Positions 12,386 through 24,376 of a stretch of DNA of 64,000 nt are shown here, one piece after another. A program made the translations under genes and the position numbers. Below the pieces are notes generated by a model, which ran no database searches, was not told the origin of the DNA, and saw only the letters and a program-made list of their open reading frames with translations. This stretch comes from Thozetella sp. PMI_491 (lineage: Eukaryota > Ascomycota > Sordariomycetes > Chaetosphaeriales > Chaetosphaeriaceae), in assembly GCA_021432635.1 (NCBI GenBank), contig MU270016.1:449296-513295 (forward strand). The letters run 5' to 3'. Position 1 is the stretch's first letter, and every line of letters begins with the position of its first letter.

Positions 12386-13828
12386 ATGGTAGCGGAACTT
12401 ATCCACATACCCCTAAGCCCGCTGGACTATGTTCCCGGCATCAACTACTCCGCAGTTGTACTCTACTTGGGTATGCTGCCTGGCACAAGCCCAGCGGAAG
12501 CCTTCTCGCATCTTCAGGAGGGGCTTCGTCGCGTGATTCTGCAAGTGCCATGGCTTAACGGCAAGCTGCACTGGCGATCACCAGAGGCGCCCGGCTGGCG
12601 TCCCGGCCAGCTCGAGATCCGCTACCGCCCGATAGATGCGGACGGACCGGTGCCACCATACCAGCTCCGATTCAATGAGCTGAACTCCAAACTCTCGTAC
12701 GAGGAAATCAAGGCCAGTGGCTTTCCCCTTGACGCATTCGACGACGAGGAGCTGCTGTGGAAACCGTTCTTGCCGGACATGACTGAGGGCACCGAGGTGC
12801 TGGTGGCGCAGGCCAATTTTCTCCCTGGGGCTTGCCTTCTAGCCTGCTCGATCGTGCACAAGGTAGCCGATGCTGCGGGCAACGCCAACATGGTGAGGCT
12901 ATGGGCCAACCACTGTCGTAGCATCGGCACCCAGGTCCCCGCTCCTGAGCTCCCGGATGGGAGCTGGGACCGCGGGATGCCGGAGGCTATCTGGGCCAAG
13001 GAAGCAGTGACACGTCCCGTCGCAGAGCTGGAGCTGACGACATGGCACATGGTTGGCCTCGAGCCGCCCGGTCCCGACGATACACCAAGTGCACCTGTGC
13101 CGGCGGCACCGTCCCTGCGGGTTCGGGGCATGAAGTCCAAAATGTTCTACATGTCGCCTGCCGCCTTCAACACGCTTCGCAGGGAATGTGAATCCGAGCT
13201 TGGGGCCACGGATCTCTCGGGGAACGACCTTCTCATCGCGTTCATGTGGCGGAGCATCATCAAGGCCCGGACGGCCTGTGAAAGCGACTTCGATCTTGAC
13301 GATCAAGTAGAGATGGTAGTTACGACCGATGGCCGTCACAACTTCTCACAGTCTATGTCGCTGCCGCAGGAGTACCTCGGAAATGTTGTCCTCCACCACT
13401 GGCCAACGCTGCCTCTTCGTACCCTCATCGCGCCTCAAACTACGATACCCTCGGTGGCGCAAGAAATACGCAATAGCGCCAAGAACATATCCCACCAAAC
13501 AATCATGGATGCGTACGCACTGCTGCGGGATTGCCCAGACTACAATCGCGTGTTACGGATGAGCCCGCGCCGTTTGCTTGTCTCCTCGATGCTCATGTTA
13601 CCGGATGAGATCAGCTTCGGCGGCAGTGGGATCTTCACCAATGGCGGGCGCCTAGAGAGCTACAGGCATCTGACAACCACTCGCGACAAACTCTGTCTAC
13701 CCGTCTGCTTTATCATGCCGCGCAAAAAGTCAGGTGGCATTGAGTTCACCGCTACCCTATTCAAAGAGGAGTTAGACTGGCTGTTGAATGACGAGGAGTT
13801 TGGCCGCTACGCATATCTTCTAGCTTGA
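12386..13828 (+). CDS. HxxxD acyltransferase (BAHD / trichothecene 3-O-acetyltransferase-like)
   Basis: Transfers an acyl group from CoA (or an acyl carrier) to a hydroxyl or amine. Single exon, 480 residues, ATG in GCCGCCATGG, usual length for PF02458-type enzymes. The catalytic HxxxD is visible as IVHKVADAAGN (about residue 158). A weak version of the C-terminal structural DFGxG motif is ISFGGSGIF at about residue 411. The N-terminus (LSPLDY, then PWLNGKLHWR) fits the family. It is third in line after the PKS and exporter, so acylation or off-loading of the polyketide is likely. The acyl donor and acceptor cannot be told from sequence. Confidence 0.85.
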   Translation: MVAELIHIPLSPLDYVPGINYSAVVLYLGMLPGTSPAEAFSHLQEGLRRVILQVPWLNGKLHWRSPEAPGWRPGQLEIRYRPIDADGPVPPYQLRFNELNSKLSYEEIKASGFPLDAFDDEELLWKPFLPDMTEGTEVLVAQANFLPGACLLACSIVHKVADAAGNANMVRLWANHCRSIGTQVPAPELPDGSWDRGMPEAIWAKEAVTRPVAELELTTWHMVGLEPPGPDDTPSAPVPAAPSLRVRGMKSKMFYMSPAAFNTLRRECESELGATDLSGNDLLIAFMWRSIIKARTACESDFDLDDQVEMVVTTDGRHNFSQSMSLPQEYLGNVVLHHWPTLPLRTLIAPQTTIPSVAQEIRNSAKNISHQTIMDAYALLRDCPDYNRVLRMSPRRLLVSSMLMLPDEISFGGSGIFTNGGRLESYRHLTTTRDKLCLPVCFIMPRKKSGGIEFTATLFKEELDWLLNDEEFGRYAYLLA

Positions 13829-14709
13829 GGGTGCCCAGGTTGGATGACATCCTAGTACGTGTGATCCGCAGGTCGTTTTTCGGATGTCATCGACGGTTTT
13901 GTCACGGGGGAGATGGGACTTGCTACTCCCAGTGCTTTGTAGAGAGTTTTGCGAGGTAGCACCCAGTCCCACGTAGATATGTTCGAAAGTATAAATATAT
14001 GGCTCTATAAGCTGGTTAGTAAACAAGTGGTCAAGGTGTTAAGATACTTGCTTGACCAGCTGCTTAGAAATGACTGGCGAGGTAGCTTAGCCAGCTTTAC
14101 CTAGTGTGTGGGTTGACGGTTCTTCTTTCCCCTTCCGACTACTTAGTTAATTAGTCTTTCTCGACCAGAGTGTTATGGCGTCAACGGGTAGATGACAATA
14201 AATGAAGACAAAAACATGGCAAACTCTTGAACCAAACGCTCTAGTTACCACTATACTCAGCGTTTCCCAATTTTAGATATCGTAATCCACAAGCGAGCCG
14301 GCCACACAAGCGGGTCGGCCACTTTTCCACCACCCTTTACTAAAACAGCTATATTTGCACTGAGAAGGTGGTGCTGTGGACGACTTCAATTTAAATACTA
14401 CCAATCAGCACATACAGACGAGCCAACAGCCAGTTGTAATTATCCCAGTTAGATATCATAACTTGAAACCGAGCGGCAATAAATCTCGCTAGGCACTTCT
14501 GCCAAACTTATGCTACCTAATAAGAAAAAGGTCTCAAATATTACCTAGGCGTGGTCTCCTATCCGATATGATTCGGCCTTGTCCCGTCATATGGTAGTTT
14601 CTGGACAGCAACTGAGCCGAGAGGTCCATTTACCTTCGGATTCAGCTGATCCTATACATACCGCAGCGGATTAGCACTGGTTCTTCTAAATGGGAGGTTC
14701 TCGCACTAT
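13829..14709. other. Convergent intergenic region
   Basis: It separates the 3' ends of the acyltransferase and the copper amine oxidase. It is AT-rich with stops in all frames; I see no gene, RNA or clear repeat. Confidence 0.6.
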
Positions 14710-17645
14710 TCATAAGAAGGGCAAGGGATTGTGACACACCATGTTGACAGGGCAGGTCGCCGGCGCAGCACCGAAGCTCGCCACAGAGCGGTTCCCGCCT
14801 ACGGGGCTGTCGATGCGGATTTGCTGTGTCGTCGCCCTCGACGGGTCGCCCGGGAGGTAGTTGAATGGCTCGATAATTAGTCCAGAGTAGGCTGTTGAAA
14901 AGACCGTGTTGGGCAGGTCCCCCGTGTGTGGCATGTGGTGCATGCCGAGATTGAACCAGAGGACGCTGTGTTCCTGCATGTAAGTCTCTCGATCAGGGTG
15001 TTGTGAGAAGACGGTACTAACAGATCTTCCTGCTTGAGGGATTCACCATCAAAAAACTTAGCAAAGTTCACAACGGGCTCCTCGGGGTTCATCAGGTTGT
15101 ATGGATGGGATGCCCGGGCCTCCGTGTCCTTTTGCCGAGTCACGTAGAAGTGGTGGTCAGCATGGTTGGCGCCTTTCTTGGTAACGGTGGAGTTCTTGAT
15201 GGTAAAGTGAGCAATGGTGGCGGCGGGCATGAACCTGTATCCGGGGTTCTCCCCGAACTGGTTCTGAGCATCTCGGTTGACGATAGCATACAAGGAGTTG
15301 CCATTTTCGGACCAGTTAAGCTGAGAGTCTTCCTCGCTTTCGATGTACGATTTCCTGCCTTTCATAGTGCTGCGGACCTTTCCTTCGCTCCAGACATAGC
15401 TGTTCGTTGTGTAAGCGTGAGGCAAGCTAGTATATGGTCGGTACTTACGTCTCATTAGCGGATACAAACTCTACCTTCTGAAAGGAATTTTCCTCCCCCA
15501 GGATGTCAAAATCAGCCTTGAAGGTGAGCACATGATCGTGCATTGAACCGGAGAGGTTATCATGGATATGGAAACCATACCCATCGTTATGGGCGACGAA
15601 GGCGGTCATAATGTACCCGGAAGCTCTGACAGCTATCAAGATCGAGCCATCCATGCGAAACTCAAACGAAGTCATGTAGTCGTAGTTCCCGATTGTTGAT
15701 ACCGAGCGAACCGTGAACGCAATGTTCTTAGTAATGCTCGTGTGACCTGCCCAGGAATGCCGCTGAATAGGATAGCCGGAGTCCGTTTCAAAGAGACCTA
15801 CACAAATTTCAGCATATCGGAGTATCAGAAGAACCCCGTGTACCTACAGATCCCGTTTGGCTGGGTCATCCTAGTCGTTCCATCCATAAAGGTAGTATTC
15901 AGGTAAGTCGAATAGGACGGACAGTCATAACCTGCCTCCCTGTCAGCCGTGCGCGGTTCCTGCTGATAGTAATGGAAGAAGGTAGTAAGCTGGAGAGAAC
16001 TACCATTTACCAAAGAGACGATTGAGCTTCCAAAACCGGAACCTTGGATATCAGAAAAGCTGAAACATTGACGTTAGCACACACAATCAAGGCGGTTGAT
16101 TAGCTTGCCAGAGTCCTCACCAGGTTCCCGACTGAACAGGATCATTTCCACTGTATATTCAAGTCAATGTATGCACGAATGGTGGTTCAAGAGCAAATCA
16201 GGATTTTTACGCGTAATGAGCCAGCGCATCTTCCATCCCAAGCTGGAAAATTATGTTAGCGCTCGATCTTCTCCACTGCTGGATGGAAGTCCCACCTCAT
16301 ACAAAATTCTCTTCCCTTTGTACTTAACGTCAAAAAGCTTGACGCCGGTGGTGAGGCTGACCGCGACATAGAAGCTGAAGTCCACTGCCAAATTACCCAG
16401 TCGGTCAGCCAAAGACCGGCAAGCCATTCGCGCGGTGGAAGTCCTGACTTACACCACGAAACGAATTGTGCATCCGTGTCAATGCTGAACCTCTTCGGCC
16501 CGGACTGAACGTTCGCGGGGGGTGGAAGTTCATCGAATGAGGGGGTGTCACCCTGCTTCTCAAGCTGCGCCCATAGCCCTTCCATGTTCGCTCCCAATGA
16601 CTTAAACCCTGGCTGCATCACCGCCGTGCGGAAGTCGTCGGTAGACTTGTACAACACATTATCGTACAGCCAAGCGTCCACTGACCACCTAGAGGGGTCG
16701 CGACCTGTCACGTCGGTCTTCAGATAGAGACCCAATGGGAGCAGGGTGCCGCTGTCGTGGATGCTAGACGATCCAGGGTTCCCCATAAAAGCGGACCATT
16801 GCTTGGTACGGCCATTGTCCGCCTCTGTGCCGGAACCGTCCCACAGGCGGACCGCATCTGGCTCCTGGGACGATCTGGTCAGTAAGGCTAGGACGCCCCT
16901 GTGGTCTCAGCCATCATTTGCACATACCAAGTCCCAAAGCTTCTTGACGATGTCCGCGGCGTCGGATATGACTCGATTGGTGAAGTTGCCATATGCAGCA
17001 ACGTCGGCGTTGGGCACCCAGACTTTGCTATTGGTCTTGCGAGTAGTCAAAAAGTTGAGCGGCTGAGCTTTCGTCAGGTTTGAGAGGGGCAAAGGGCCGA
17101 TGTAGTAATCCTCGATATACGGGTCTTGTCGACTTCCAAAGAGTAATGTGGCGCTGGCATATCGTGGGGGCAAAGTGCCAGTTCCTGCCAAGAAGGGGAG
17201 AACATCAGACTTGTTGGGTTGTAAGAGGTCAATGGACAAGCTAGATTTCGAGCTTTAGCAGCAACCCTAAGTCACTTAGCGTCGCGTAGAGCTTACAGCG
17301 TATTGTCCCAACTATAAATTTGCGTCAGCTTTGCTAGGGTTGTTGAAAAGGCGAATGCCTGTGAGCCAGGACTTACCTTCCTCCGTTCTGAGTCAAGTTG
17401 AGTTCCTTGGAATTGTACAAGAAACCGATCGCGTCGGCCAATTCTTGATTGGTCAGACCAGCCCATATGTTTTGGTGAGGAGCGGCTGCCTTGGGCTGCG
17501 CTCCGCAGGAACCGTCGTCCGTCCGTCGTCCCAGTGCGTGGTTAATTCGCGAGGAAAAGAACTGGGTTGGCTCTTTTACGAGCCCAGCCGACAATGTCAG
17601 GCTTCCCAGAAAGAGTGGCACGATGGGTAAGCTGAGCCGTGTCAT
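14710..17645 (-). CDS. Secreted copper (topaquinone) amine oxidase
   Basis: Oxidatively deaminates primary amines to aldehyde, NH3 and H2O2. Eleven exons: 17645-17377, 17311-17297, 17240-16928, 16864-16453, 16384-16296, 16242-16211, 16150-16121, 16059-15848, 15797-15449, 15399-15018 and 14973-14710. They close in frame at 788 residues. A signal peptide covers roughly residues 1-20 (LSLPIVPLFLGSLTLSAG). The topaquinone precursor Tyr is in IGNYDYMTSFEF; copper ligands are HDH in SMHDHVLTFKADFD and the late His in GMHHMPHTGDLPN. Exons 2, 6 and 7 are only 15, 32 and 30 nt; exon 2 supplies the conserved WDN. It points toward the acyltransferase with separate promoters. A role in the PKS pathway is possible but unsupported. 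Confidence 0.93.
17297..17311 (-). other. 15-nt micro-exon of the amine oxidase gene
   Basis: Flanked by TTTATAG acceptor and GTAAGC donor, it encodes the conserved W-D-N-T stretch and is phase 2 on both sides. Skipping it keeps the frame but drops five residues. Confidence 0.8.
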
Positions 17646-20190
17646 TGTTGCGAAGTTCTATCTGGTATCTGGTGATGAAGTGTTGGGAAAGATGCTATGG
17701 GACTCTTGTCTTGTGGTTTGCGGGAGGCGAGTCCTACTTATATATCCAAACATATGCGTGCTCTTGCTACACTGATTCCAGTCGAAGGAAGCGTCTAAGC
17801 CCAGGATCGAGTATAGAATCGTTATCTCCAAAAATTAAATCCCGCACTTGGTCGAGGCCATTGAGTACACACAGGGATGGTTTGCAGTTCCAACGCAACC
17901 TCGGTGCCCTACTCTTATTGGACCCTTCAAGATTGCGTGGGAATGCGCCCTGTCTGTCACCGTCGGTACAACACTGGTTCATGCGTGCTATAATTTCAAC
18001 GGACAAGCTGTGACGTTGTCAACGGACCAGACGCAAAACCCCTGGCCATATGGTCCACTCGAGTTGCCTGTTCAGTACTCTGGATAGAACGTGTTGACGA
18101 ATTGCGTCCTCACGAACTAATGCGCCAAGGTGGCGGGTCTGGCCCTCTCCTCTTCTGTCGGTATTCCTTTCTGTCGATTGGCTGCATCGTAACGAACTTT
18201 CCTCTTGCATATATACAGTACCAGTAACGGCAGCCGAGAAACTCGGACCACCTGCCCCACATCTACCCGACAAGGTCCTGTACATCCCGGCAAAGATTTA
18301 CAGGGTTGATGACGTGTTATAAGTATACCGTAGTGGAGTTTTTTCTATAGTTATGGGAGTGTGAAGTGTGCATTTTCCGCCACGCGGTGGAATTTCATCT
18401 GCCCAAAGCGAGTCGACCTACTTAGCCTGGGCACAGTTTTCTAAAGTGCGAGGACCTGTAAGGGACCTGTAAGGGCAGAGAAACTACAGTTCTCGCAATA
18501 ACACGAAGGCTTCTGTAATGATATATTAAAGTGCAAGATTACCAACCCTTGAAAGAACTCTAAATCCCGGCAGTCAGGTTTGGATGCCGGGGCGGAGATT
18601 ATTTGCCGTGAACGTGGGGGACCAGCTTTGCAGGTGCATCTGCCAAGAAGATCCATTACGATGCAGCCAATCGACGGCAAGGAGCACTGCTAATCGACGG
18701 TCAGATCCATTTTCGAGCTAGTTTTAATCTAACTTCCTATGCTGATTGCTAAGACGAATAGCATGGCCCTTAATTTCGAAGAACTTTGATGCAATTGAGT
18801 AATGGAGTTTGCCGTTGGGGCAGAGGTAGTGCCGACCATTCTTGAAACCCGGAATAAATCACTGTCTCGCCTAGTTAAGCGGGTAGAATTCTAGTTGCAG
18901 AGATATTTTGGTGAATACGGTAAAATGTGCTGATGTGCAGGTCTTACAGTAACATGAGATCCTTGTTAAGTGTTAGCACGACTGGCAAGCTATCAGCTGG
19001 TTAAACCCCTAACTCAACCCTTTAAATACCACTCACAGTAATATGCCGCATTTCTAAGCTAGAAGCTAGGGTTAGGGCTAGTATTACTTCTAATCTCTCA
19101 CTTTCCAGCGATACCAAAAGGCCTTTGATTTAGAAGAGGTAAAACAATAGTACCTTTATGACTCTGGGAAGTATAATATCTGTATTAAATACTATGATGA
19201 ACTGGATTTAACAGTAAGGATGACTTAGAGGAGTATATAGGGATTATATATATATGGTGTATTATATGTGATCTAATCTTTGGTAACTCTGGCAAGCTTA
19301 TACAGTATAACATCTTAAAATACAATACGTGTAACATCTATGGAAATACTTCAAGTCACCTTCTAACTTAGAGTATGTTGGTGCTCCTGTTCTAATCTGC
19401 TAACGCTTGGTAATTCTTTAGTATCAGCGGACCCACGCAGTAAAAACCATAGGCTGTTTGGGATGCCTACAGAGCTTTCGATCAAACTTTGCAATGCTTT
19501 TACATCTCAAAGCAGGGACCTGCAAATCAGATGTCAACAACGACTGGGTTATTGACCTCGCCTTCGAGTGCTATCAAGCGAATCGCTACACTTCACAGGA
19601 TCCAGACTGACCCCTTTTGCCTATATAATTGTGTATTATTGCCGAATTGGTCGCAAAGGGATCAGACACAATAGGCAATAAACTGGGTGCGAGCTCATTG
19701 AGTCGGGTTGAGTCTGGAAATTATTTCAGTGGCTACAGAATGGACTAAGACAGGGTGGACGTTGCTCGATGATAGCAAGTATGATCTGAGATGGATTCAA
19801 ACTCGCACAGGCCACAAGCTTGAAGTAGGATGCTGGAACCTTACCGCAATCCAGCGCCAGGATCGGCTCAGTTTAAGCCATTCGTGCCATCACTACGGCG
19901 AATCCATGGCAGAAGACGTTCTGTTCGTGTCCAGTGCACATCATCCGGCAGGGGCTATGATGGCAAGCTAAGAACAGAAGAGTCATAGTTGGAGCTAAGA
20001 AGCAGATAGGTCAGAAACGAGCGAGTGGATAGTTTCTAGACCCATATAGGAAGCAAAGCCCCTAGAAACAGTGGGTACGTATATGAATGATAGGAAGAAC
20101 GTGCGCGACCCAAGCGAGTGTAAATCTTCTCCCATCAGAAGCGCAACATGGCCGCAATACGTAGAGACAGATGGCTCCCATGACATCTAT
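17646..20190. other. 2.5-kb gene-free region with AT-rich decayed DNA
   Basis: Only short shadow-like ORFs occur. The part from about 18700 to 19420 is strongly AT-rich with many TA steps and stops, as in RIP-mutated repeats, but I recognise no element. A GGGTTAGGG pair near 19065 is too short to be telomeric. Confidence 0.5.
17737..17744 (-). promoter_or_regulatory. TATA box of the amine oxidase gene
   Basis: TATATAAG on the minus strand, 92 bp upstream of the ATG at 17645. Confidence 0.6.
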
Positions 20191-21850
20191 CTAGCGAGCC
20201 AGCCGGGTACGATTGCTACCAGCTGAGGCACCGGCCAATCTGGCCTCAGAGGCTACCAACGACCAAGGGAACCAGTCGGGGTAAGCGTCGGTCCCGTTTC
20301 CTGGCGAATTCTCAAAGCTGAGAATTGATGAAGAAAGCGCGCGTGCACACAGGTACGCCCAGCACATGCCTTGCCCGTCGTAGCCAGTCGAGATCCACTC
20401 GGCACCTCTCGCGTTGAGCGGGACCGGACGAGTCGTCACGGCCGTGGGAAGGCGTCCTACCAAAGGTCTGCCGTCGGGCGAGTTGGCCTTGACGCCGGTC
20501 CAGACTCTCTTGGTTCGGCCCTTCCAGACGTTGGGGTCATCGGGTTGGGGGAAGTCCGTTCGCTCCGCGCCGTAGTTCTCGCCACCAAAGTAGCTGGCCA
20601 TGGCTCCGTCCAGATAGGCCGAGATGCCGAGATCTGGGGGAGAGCTTTCGTCATACCACGCAACCTTGCTGGAGTCGCCGCCGCCGCCACCGCCCATCAT
20701 GAACTCACCGTTCTTGGGCAGCTGTACGATGTAGTCAGAATCCGTGTTCAGCGTGCGGTATACGGCCTTGGTGGGATCGTTGCGCGGCCAAATCGGTGCC
20801 CAATCTTGAGCCTTCGGGATGCTGGCACCGGCAAGCTGTGCGCTCATATGCAGACGGCCACCGGTGAGCTTGCCCTGCAGTCCAGGCACCAAGTGAGGGA
20901 TCCACGCATTCTCAGCATGGATCACGTGGCGGGTTCGGATCGCACCTCGTTCGGTGTTGACGACGAAAGTGGGCAGCGACGAATTGTTGGCCAGCGGCGA
21001 GTGGTCTTGGACGGTTGATATATTGGTAACGGAAGTGTTGGTATCGAGCGAGAAGTTCGGATAGACATCCAGGAGCTCCTTCAGCATGTGCATCACGAAG
21101 CGATACGGCCACAACGCTCCAGAAATCTCCGGGGACCCGACGAATCCACCGACGGTGCGCGGAAACATAGTCGCCTACCACTTTGGTCAGCTAGCTCAGG
21201 GGCGCAATCACGGAGGGGTCTGCTTAAGTTGATCATGTCATGTCCTCCTTGTTCAGGATTTTCCACTGAGCGGCCAGCTCCGGTGCCTCGCTCTTCAAGG
21301 TTTCTATTTGTGCAGCACCCTGGGCAAAGCCATCCTCGCTGAATAGCGCAATGACGGCGTCCACAAGACGTACTTCCGCAGCATCGCATCCTTCCGGATT
21401 CAGCTCGCCTGCGGCCTCCATCATGGCAGCAGCAGACGAGGCCGGGAGGTGAATCACTTTTAGTGCTTCCTCCCTGCCCAGAAGTGCCTTGGTGCTGTTG
21501 TACTCCGCGAAGGAGGCCGTTGTAATCTGGCCGCCGTTGCTACCTGTGGTTCCGGAACACGCCTGGCGAGCCTCCACCATGGCAATCCTCAACGGCCCCT
21601 TGGCGGGAGGCGATTTAAGAAGGTGCCGGGCTGCGCTGAGCCCCGTCATACCAGAGCCAATAATGACAATTCCAACGTCACCTGGAAGCTGGTTGGATCG
21701 AAGGTCTGCCACATCCTTGTTGGGGGGAGTCTGTCAATAGGAAATGGTCGGGTTCTTCAGCGGGAGCCCAGGATCCCGAGCTGGAGTAGGATCTTGGGCT
21801 AGTGCCGATGAGCAGAAGACGAGAGCAAGCGGAAGTTTTTATAGAATCAT
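20191..21850 (-). pseudogene. FAD-dependent oxidoreductase (DAO family), interrupted by stop codons
   Basis: Relative of secreted FAD amine/amino-acid oxidases. Reading from ATG 21850 gives a signal-peptide-like stretch, a linker containing GLPLKNPTISY, then the dinucleotide fold IVIIGSGMTGLSAARHLL and the glycine-rich loop ACSGTTGSNGG. Codon 4 is TAA (21841-21839) and a TGA stands at 21736-21734 where relatives have Trp. Near 21240-21170 the frame changes: a good branch site and acceptor (CTGAC, GGTAG) are present, but no GT or GC donor fits the phase. Downstream, MFPRTVGGFVGSPEISGALWPYR to the stop is intact (325 residues), including the C-terminal STGYDGQGM. Three defects argue for a decaying gene. 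Alternatively an unseen upstream exon and an odd splice site rescue it. Confidence 0.7.
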
Positions 21851-23014
21851 GACGTTGGCTGATGAGAGATGAGAGAATGAACGATGGAGGAATGGAAGAC
21901 GTGGAATTGGTTGAGTGAGTTTCGGGAGAGGAAGGCCGAGGGGAGGCATATTTAGGCGCCCACATCGCTCGAGCTATACTTTCCTGTCTCCCCATGATTT
22001 TGTTCTCATGTCGACGACCTCCGTGGAGAACAACAGGGCAAGGCAGCCGGAAGATCACGCAATATCGTCGCAGAGTCTCGACGATAATGCACGACGAAGC
22101 ACGAGCATCTCTTTCAGCATGAGTCTTCCGTATTCAGCAGGTGTGGGTCCTCGGAAAATGCTACACCAAGGATACGATACTACCACAATAAGTAGGCTGA
22201 GCAACCGCCGTCATTGGCTTTCGAAGATCCAGATGGAAGGTTTGCCAAGTAATGTGCCCTAGCACAAGGCAGAATAAATGCAAGGCAATGCTCGTATGAA
22301 ATCTACGTACGGGACATCTTTTGATTAATCGCGCCCAATCTGGATGCGCTCATCTTTGCTTCCAATGTCCCATTTCCTTGCAGGGCTGTCAATCGGTCTC
22401 TGGGTTCGCACTCGTAACTGTATCTCGGTTAAGGCATGTGCTACCCCCGCTTGCTCCCCCGAGGCCCCAGCTTTGCATGGGTTTTCTGATTCGTCATCGT
22501 AAAACACTAACAGAAGGCTGTGCGTTCCTGCATATCACTAATAAGCTGTGCTGATCATATACACAGACCTCGTTGACGCTAAGAGGTCCAAAGTCGGAGG
22601 CATTCACCACAAGCATCTCTACAGAGTCAAAAAGAATCACCGGTTTTACATTAATTGGTGTCCAGAGGCGGAGTTAGTACTCAACTAAGACACGGACTAA
22701 CTTGAACTTTATTCCTCGCAAAGCATGTGCCGGCTGGCACCCCTGCGCTGCGGTGACCTGAGGGCTGTCTCTGTTCATGTTCATTAACCAGGCATCCAGG
22801 CATCCGGATCCAATGACCACCCTACAAGTATGAACTCATGATCTGGTCCAAGAGACCAATGGTGAGAGCAGACTTGGAAATTTCACGGGCATGACCGCCA
22901 CCCAAACTCTGCCAAAAAGCGCTTCTTCAACGTTGTGATCATCACTGCCGAAACTCATGCCGCTTTCGGTGCGTAGTGTTTGTACGCGTTCCGAGACAGG
23001 ATGGCTAATCGGAA
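21851..23014. other. Intergenic region, no supported gene
   Basis: Short ORFs only. A search here for a first exon or signal peptide of the AA8-AA12 gene found none with a matching ATG. Confidence 0.5.
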
Positions 23015-24340
23015 TTCTTTAGTCCATTGCCAGACCTCTGGTCCCGTCCGGTCCTGCGACGACGTGACGAGAATTTGTTACTCGTCCTTTACCACCCCGG
23101 AAGGAATCTCGTACGGAATTGCCCTCCCTCAAGTGGACTCTATACCCACAGACGCCATACTCCGGATCGTCGCCCCCATACAGAATGGATGGGCTGCCAT
23201 GGCTTGGGGAGGGCATATGACGTACAACCCTCTAACTGTGGCCTGGCCAAATGGAGATCAAGTCATCGTCTCTTCACGTACAGCCGTGTGAGTTTACTTC
23301 GCAACCTACCCGGTCGGCTATGTCTAATTAGCAAATCGATAGGGGTCTCAATGTCCCTCGGCCTTATCCGGACGCTAAATACACCCTTCTCAAGGGGACC
23401 GGGATAAACAGCACACGTTGGACACTGACCGTACACTGTCATGGTTGTAGTGCTTGGAAAAGGTCCGGAAATGCTCCGGGGTCCATCGATCCCTCCGGCG
23501 TGTCCACCTTGGCCTGGGCCCAGGCGCTCGCCTCGGTTCAGAACCGAGCCAGCAACAAGTCAGTGTTCGCTGCTCACGACCATTTTGGCAGCTGGCTGCA
23601 CAACATGAGCTTGGCTCGAAGCAGCGACTTCAAGTCTTGGGTTTCTCGCAATGTTCTAGCCCCTCCGCCTTCAACAACAACAGTTCCCACCAGCACCACA
23701 GCAGCGTCCACTGTGTCGCCTACGCGGGACCCGTCGGCATGTCTCGGCGTTCCCGGGCCATCTGCCCCCTACGTGATGGTCGACGGATGGACGGCGAAGA
23801 AGGTTGCGGGAAACCTGGTAGGCCCGCGTGGCGTAATAAAGGACTCCAAGGGACGCCTTCTCGTGGTGGAGAACGGCAAAGGAATTTCCCAACACCTCAT
23901 CGCGGAGGATGGGTGCCTCCAGTCCAGCCGAGTATTGATAACGCAGAATGACCTCAATCACGGAATATGCTTGGGTCTGGATCATAGCACTCTCTACGCC
24001 AGCTCAGCAACGACAGTCTGGGGCTGGGGCTACAATGCCGAATCTGGCGAAGTTCACGGGCCGCCCCGACTTCTAGTCACCGGAATGTACGCTGGGGGCC
24101 ACTTACCAGACATCCCCGTATCTCCCTCCCTCTCTTTTTTACTCGCCTGCTATCTCACACTCTTCTGCCCTGCTATTCTCATCCATTCCATCACTCTCTA
24201 TGAGCGAGTCATAACCTTCTGCTCCAAGTTCCTCTTACCGGATTCGTTTCCTATACTCCTACTACAGCCATATACTATACTCGAAGCACGTTACACTCCC
24301 CTGCAAGGCTCCGCTCTAAGCGCTCAATACCCTTGAACGA
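23015..24340 (+). pseudogene. Truncated AA8-AA12 haem/PQQ sugar dehydrogenase
   Basis: Fungal enzymes of this type are secreted lignocellulose-active dehydrogenases that feed electrons to oxidative partners. The N-terminal cytochrome domain (AA8, cellobiose-dehydrogenase type) is clear from ISYGIALP, GWAAMAWGGHMTYNPL (candidate haem Met) and WTLTVHCHGCSAW. An intron at about 23288-23341 splits it. A Ser/Thr/Pro linker follows (about 23665-23740), then the start of a PQQ beta-propeller (AA12): AGNLVGPRGVIKDSKGRLLV and LNHGICLGLD. After GMYAGGH at about 24100 homology stops, leaving only about 110 of the roughly 400 residues of such a propeller. No signal-peptide exon was found. The remnant abuts the ATP-grasp start at 24377, which suggests a rearrangement breakpoint. 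Confidence 0.7.
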
Positions 24341-24376
24341 AGCAACCTTCTCCGATCTACACCGCAGGGTGGCACT

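Noticed and set aside
19060..19080. Telomere-like GGGTTAGGG
   Set aside because: Only two units, embedded in ordinary sequence; no array.
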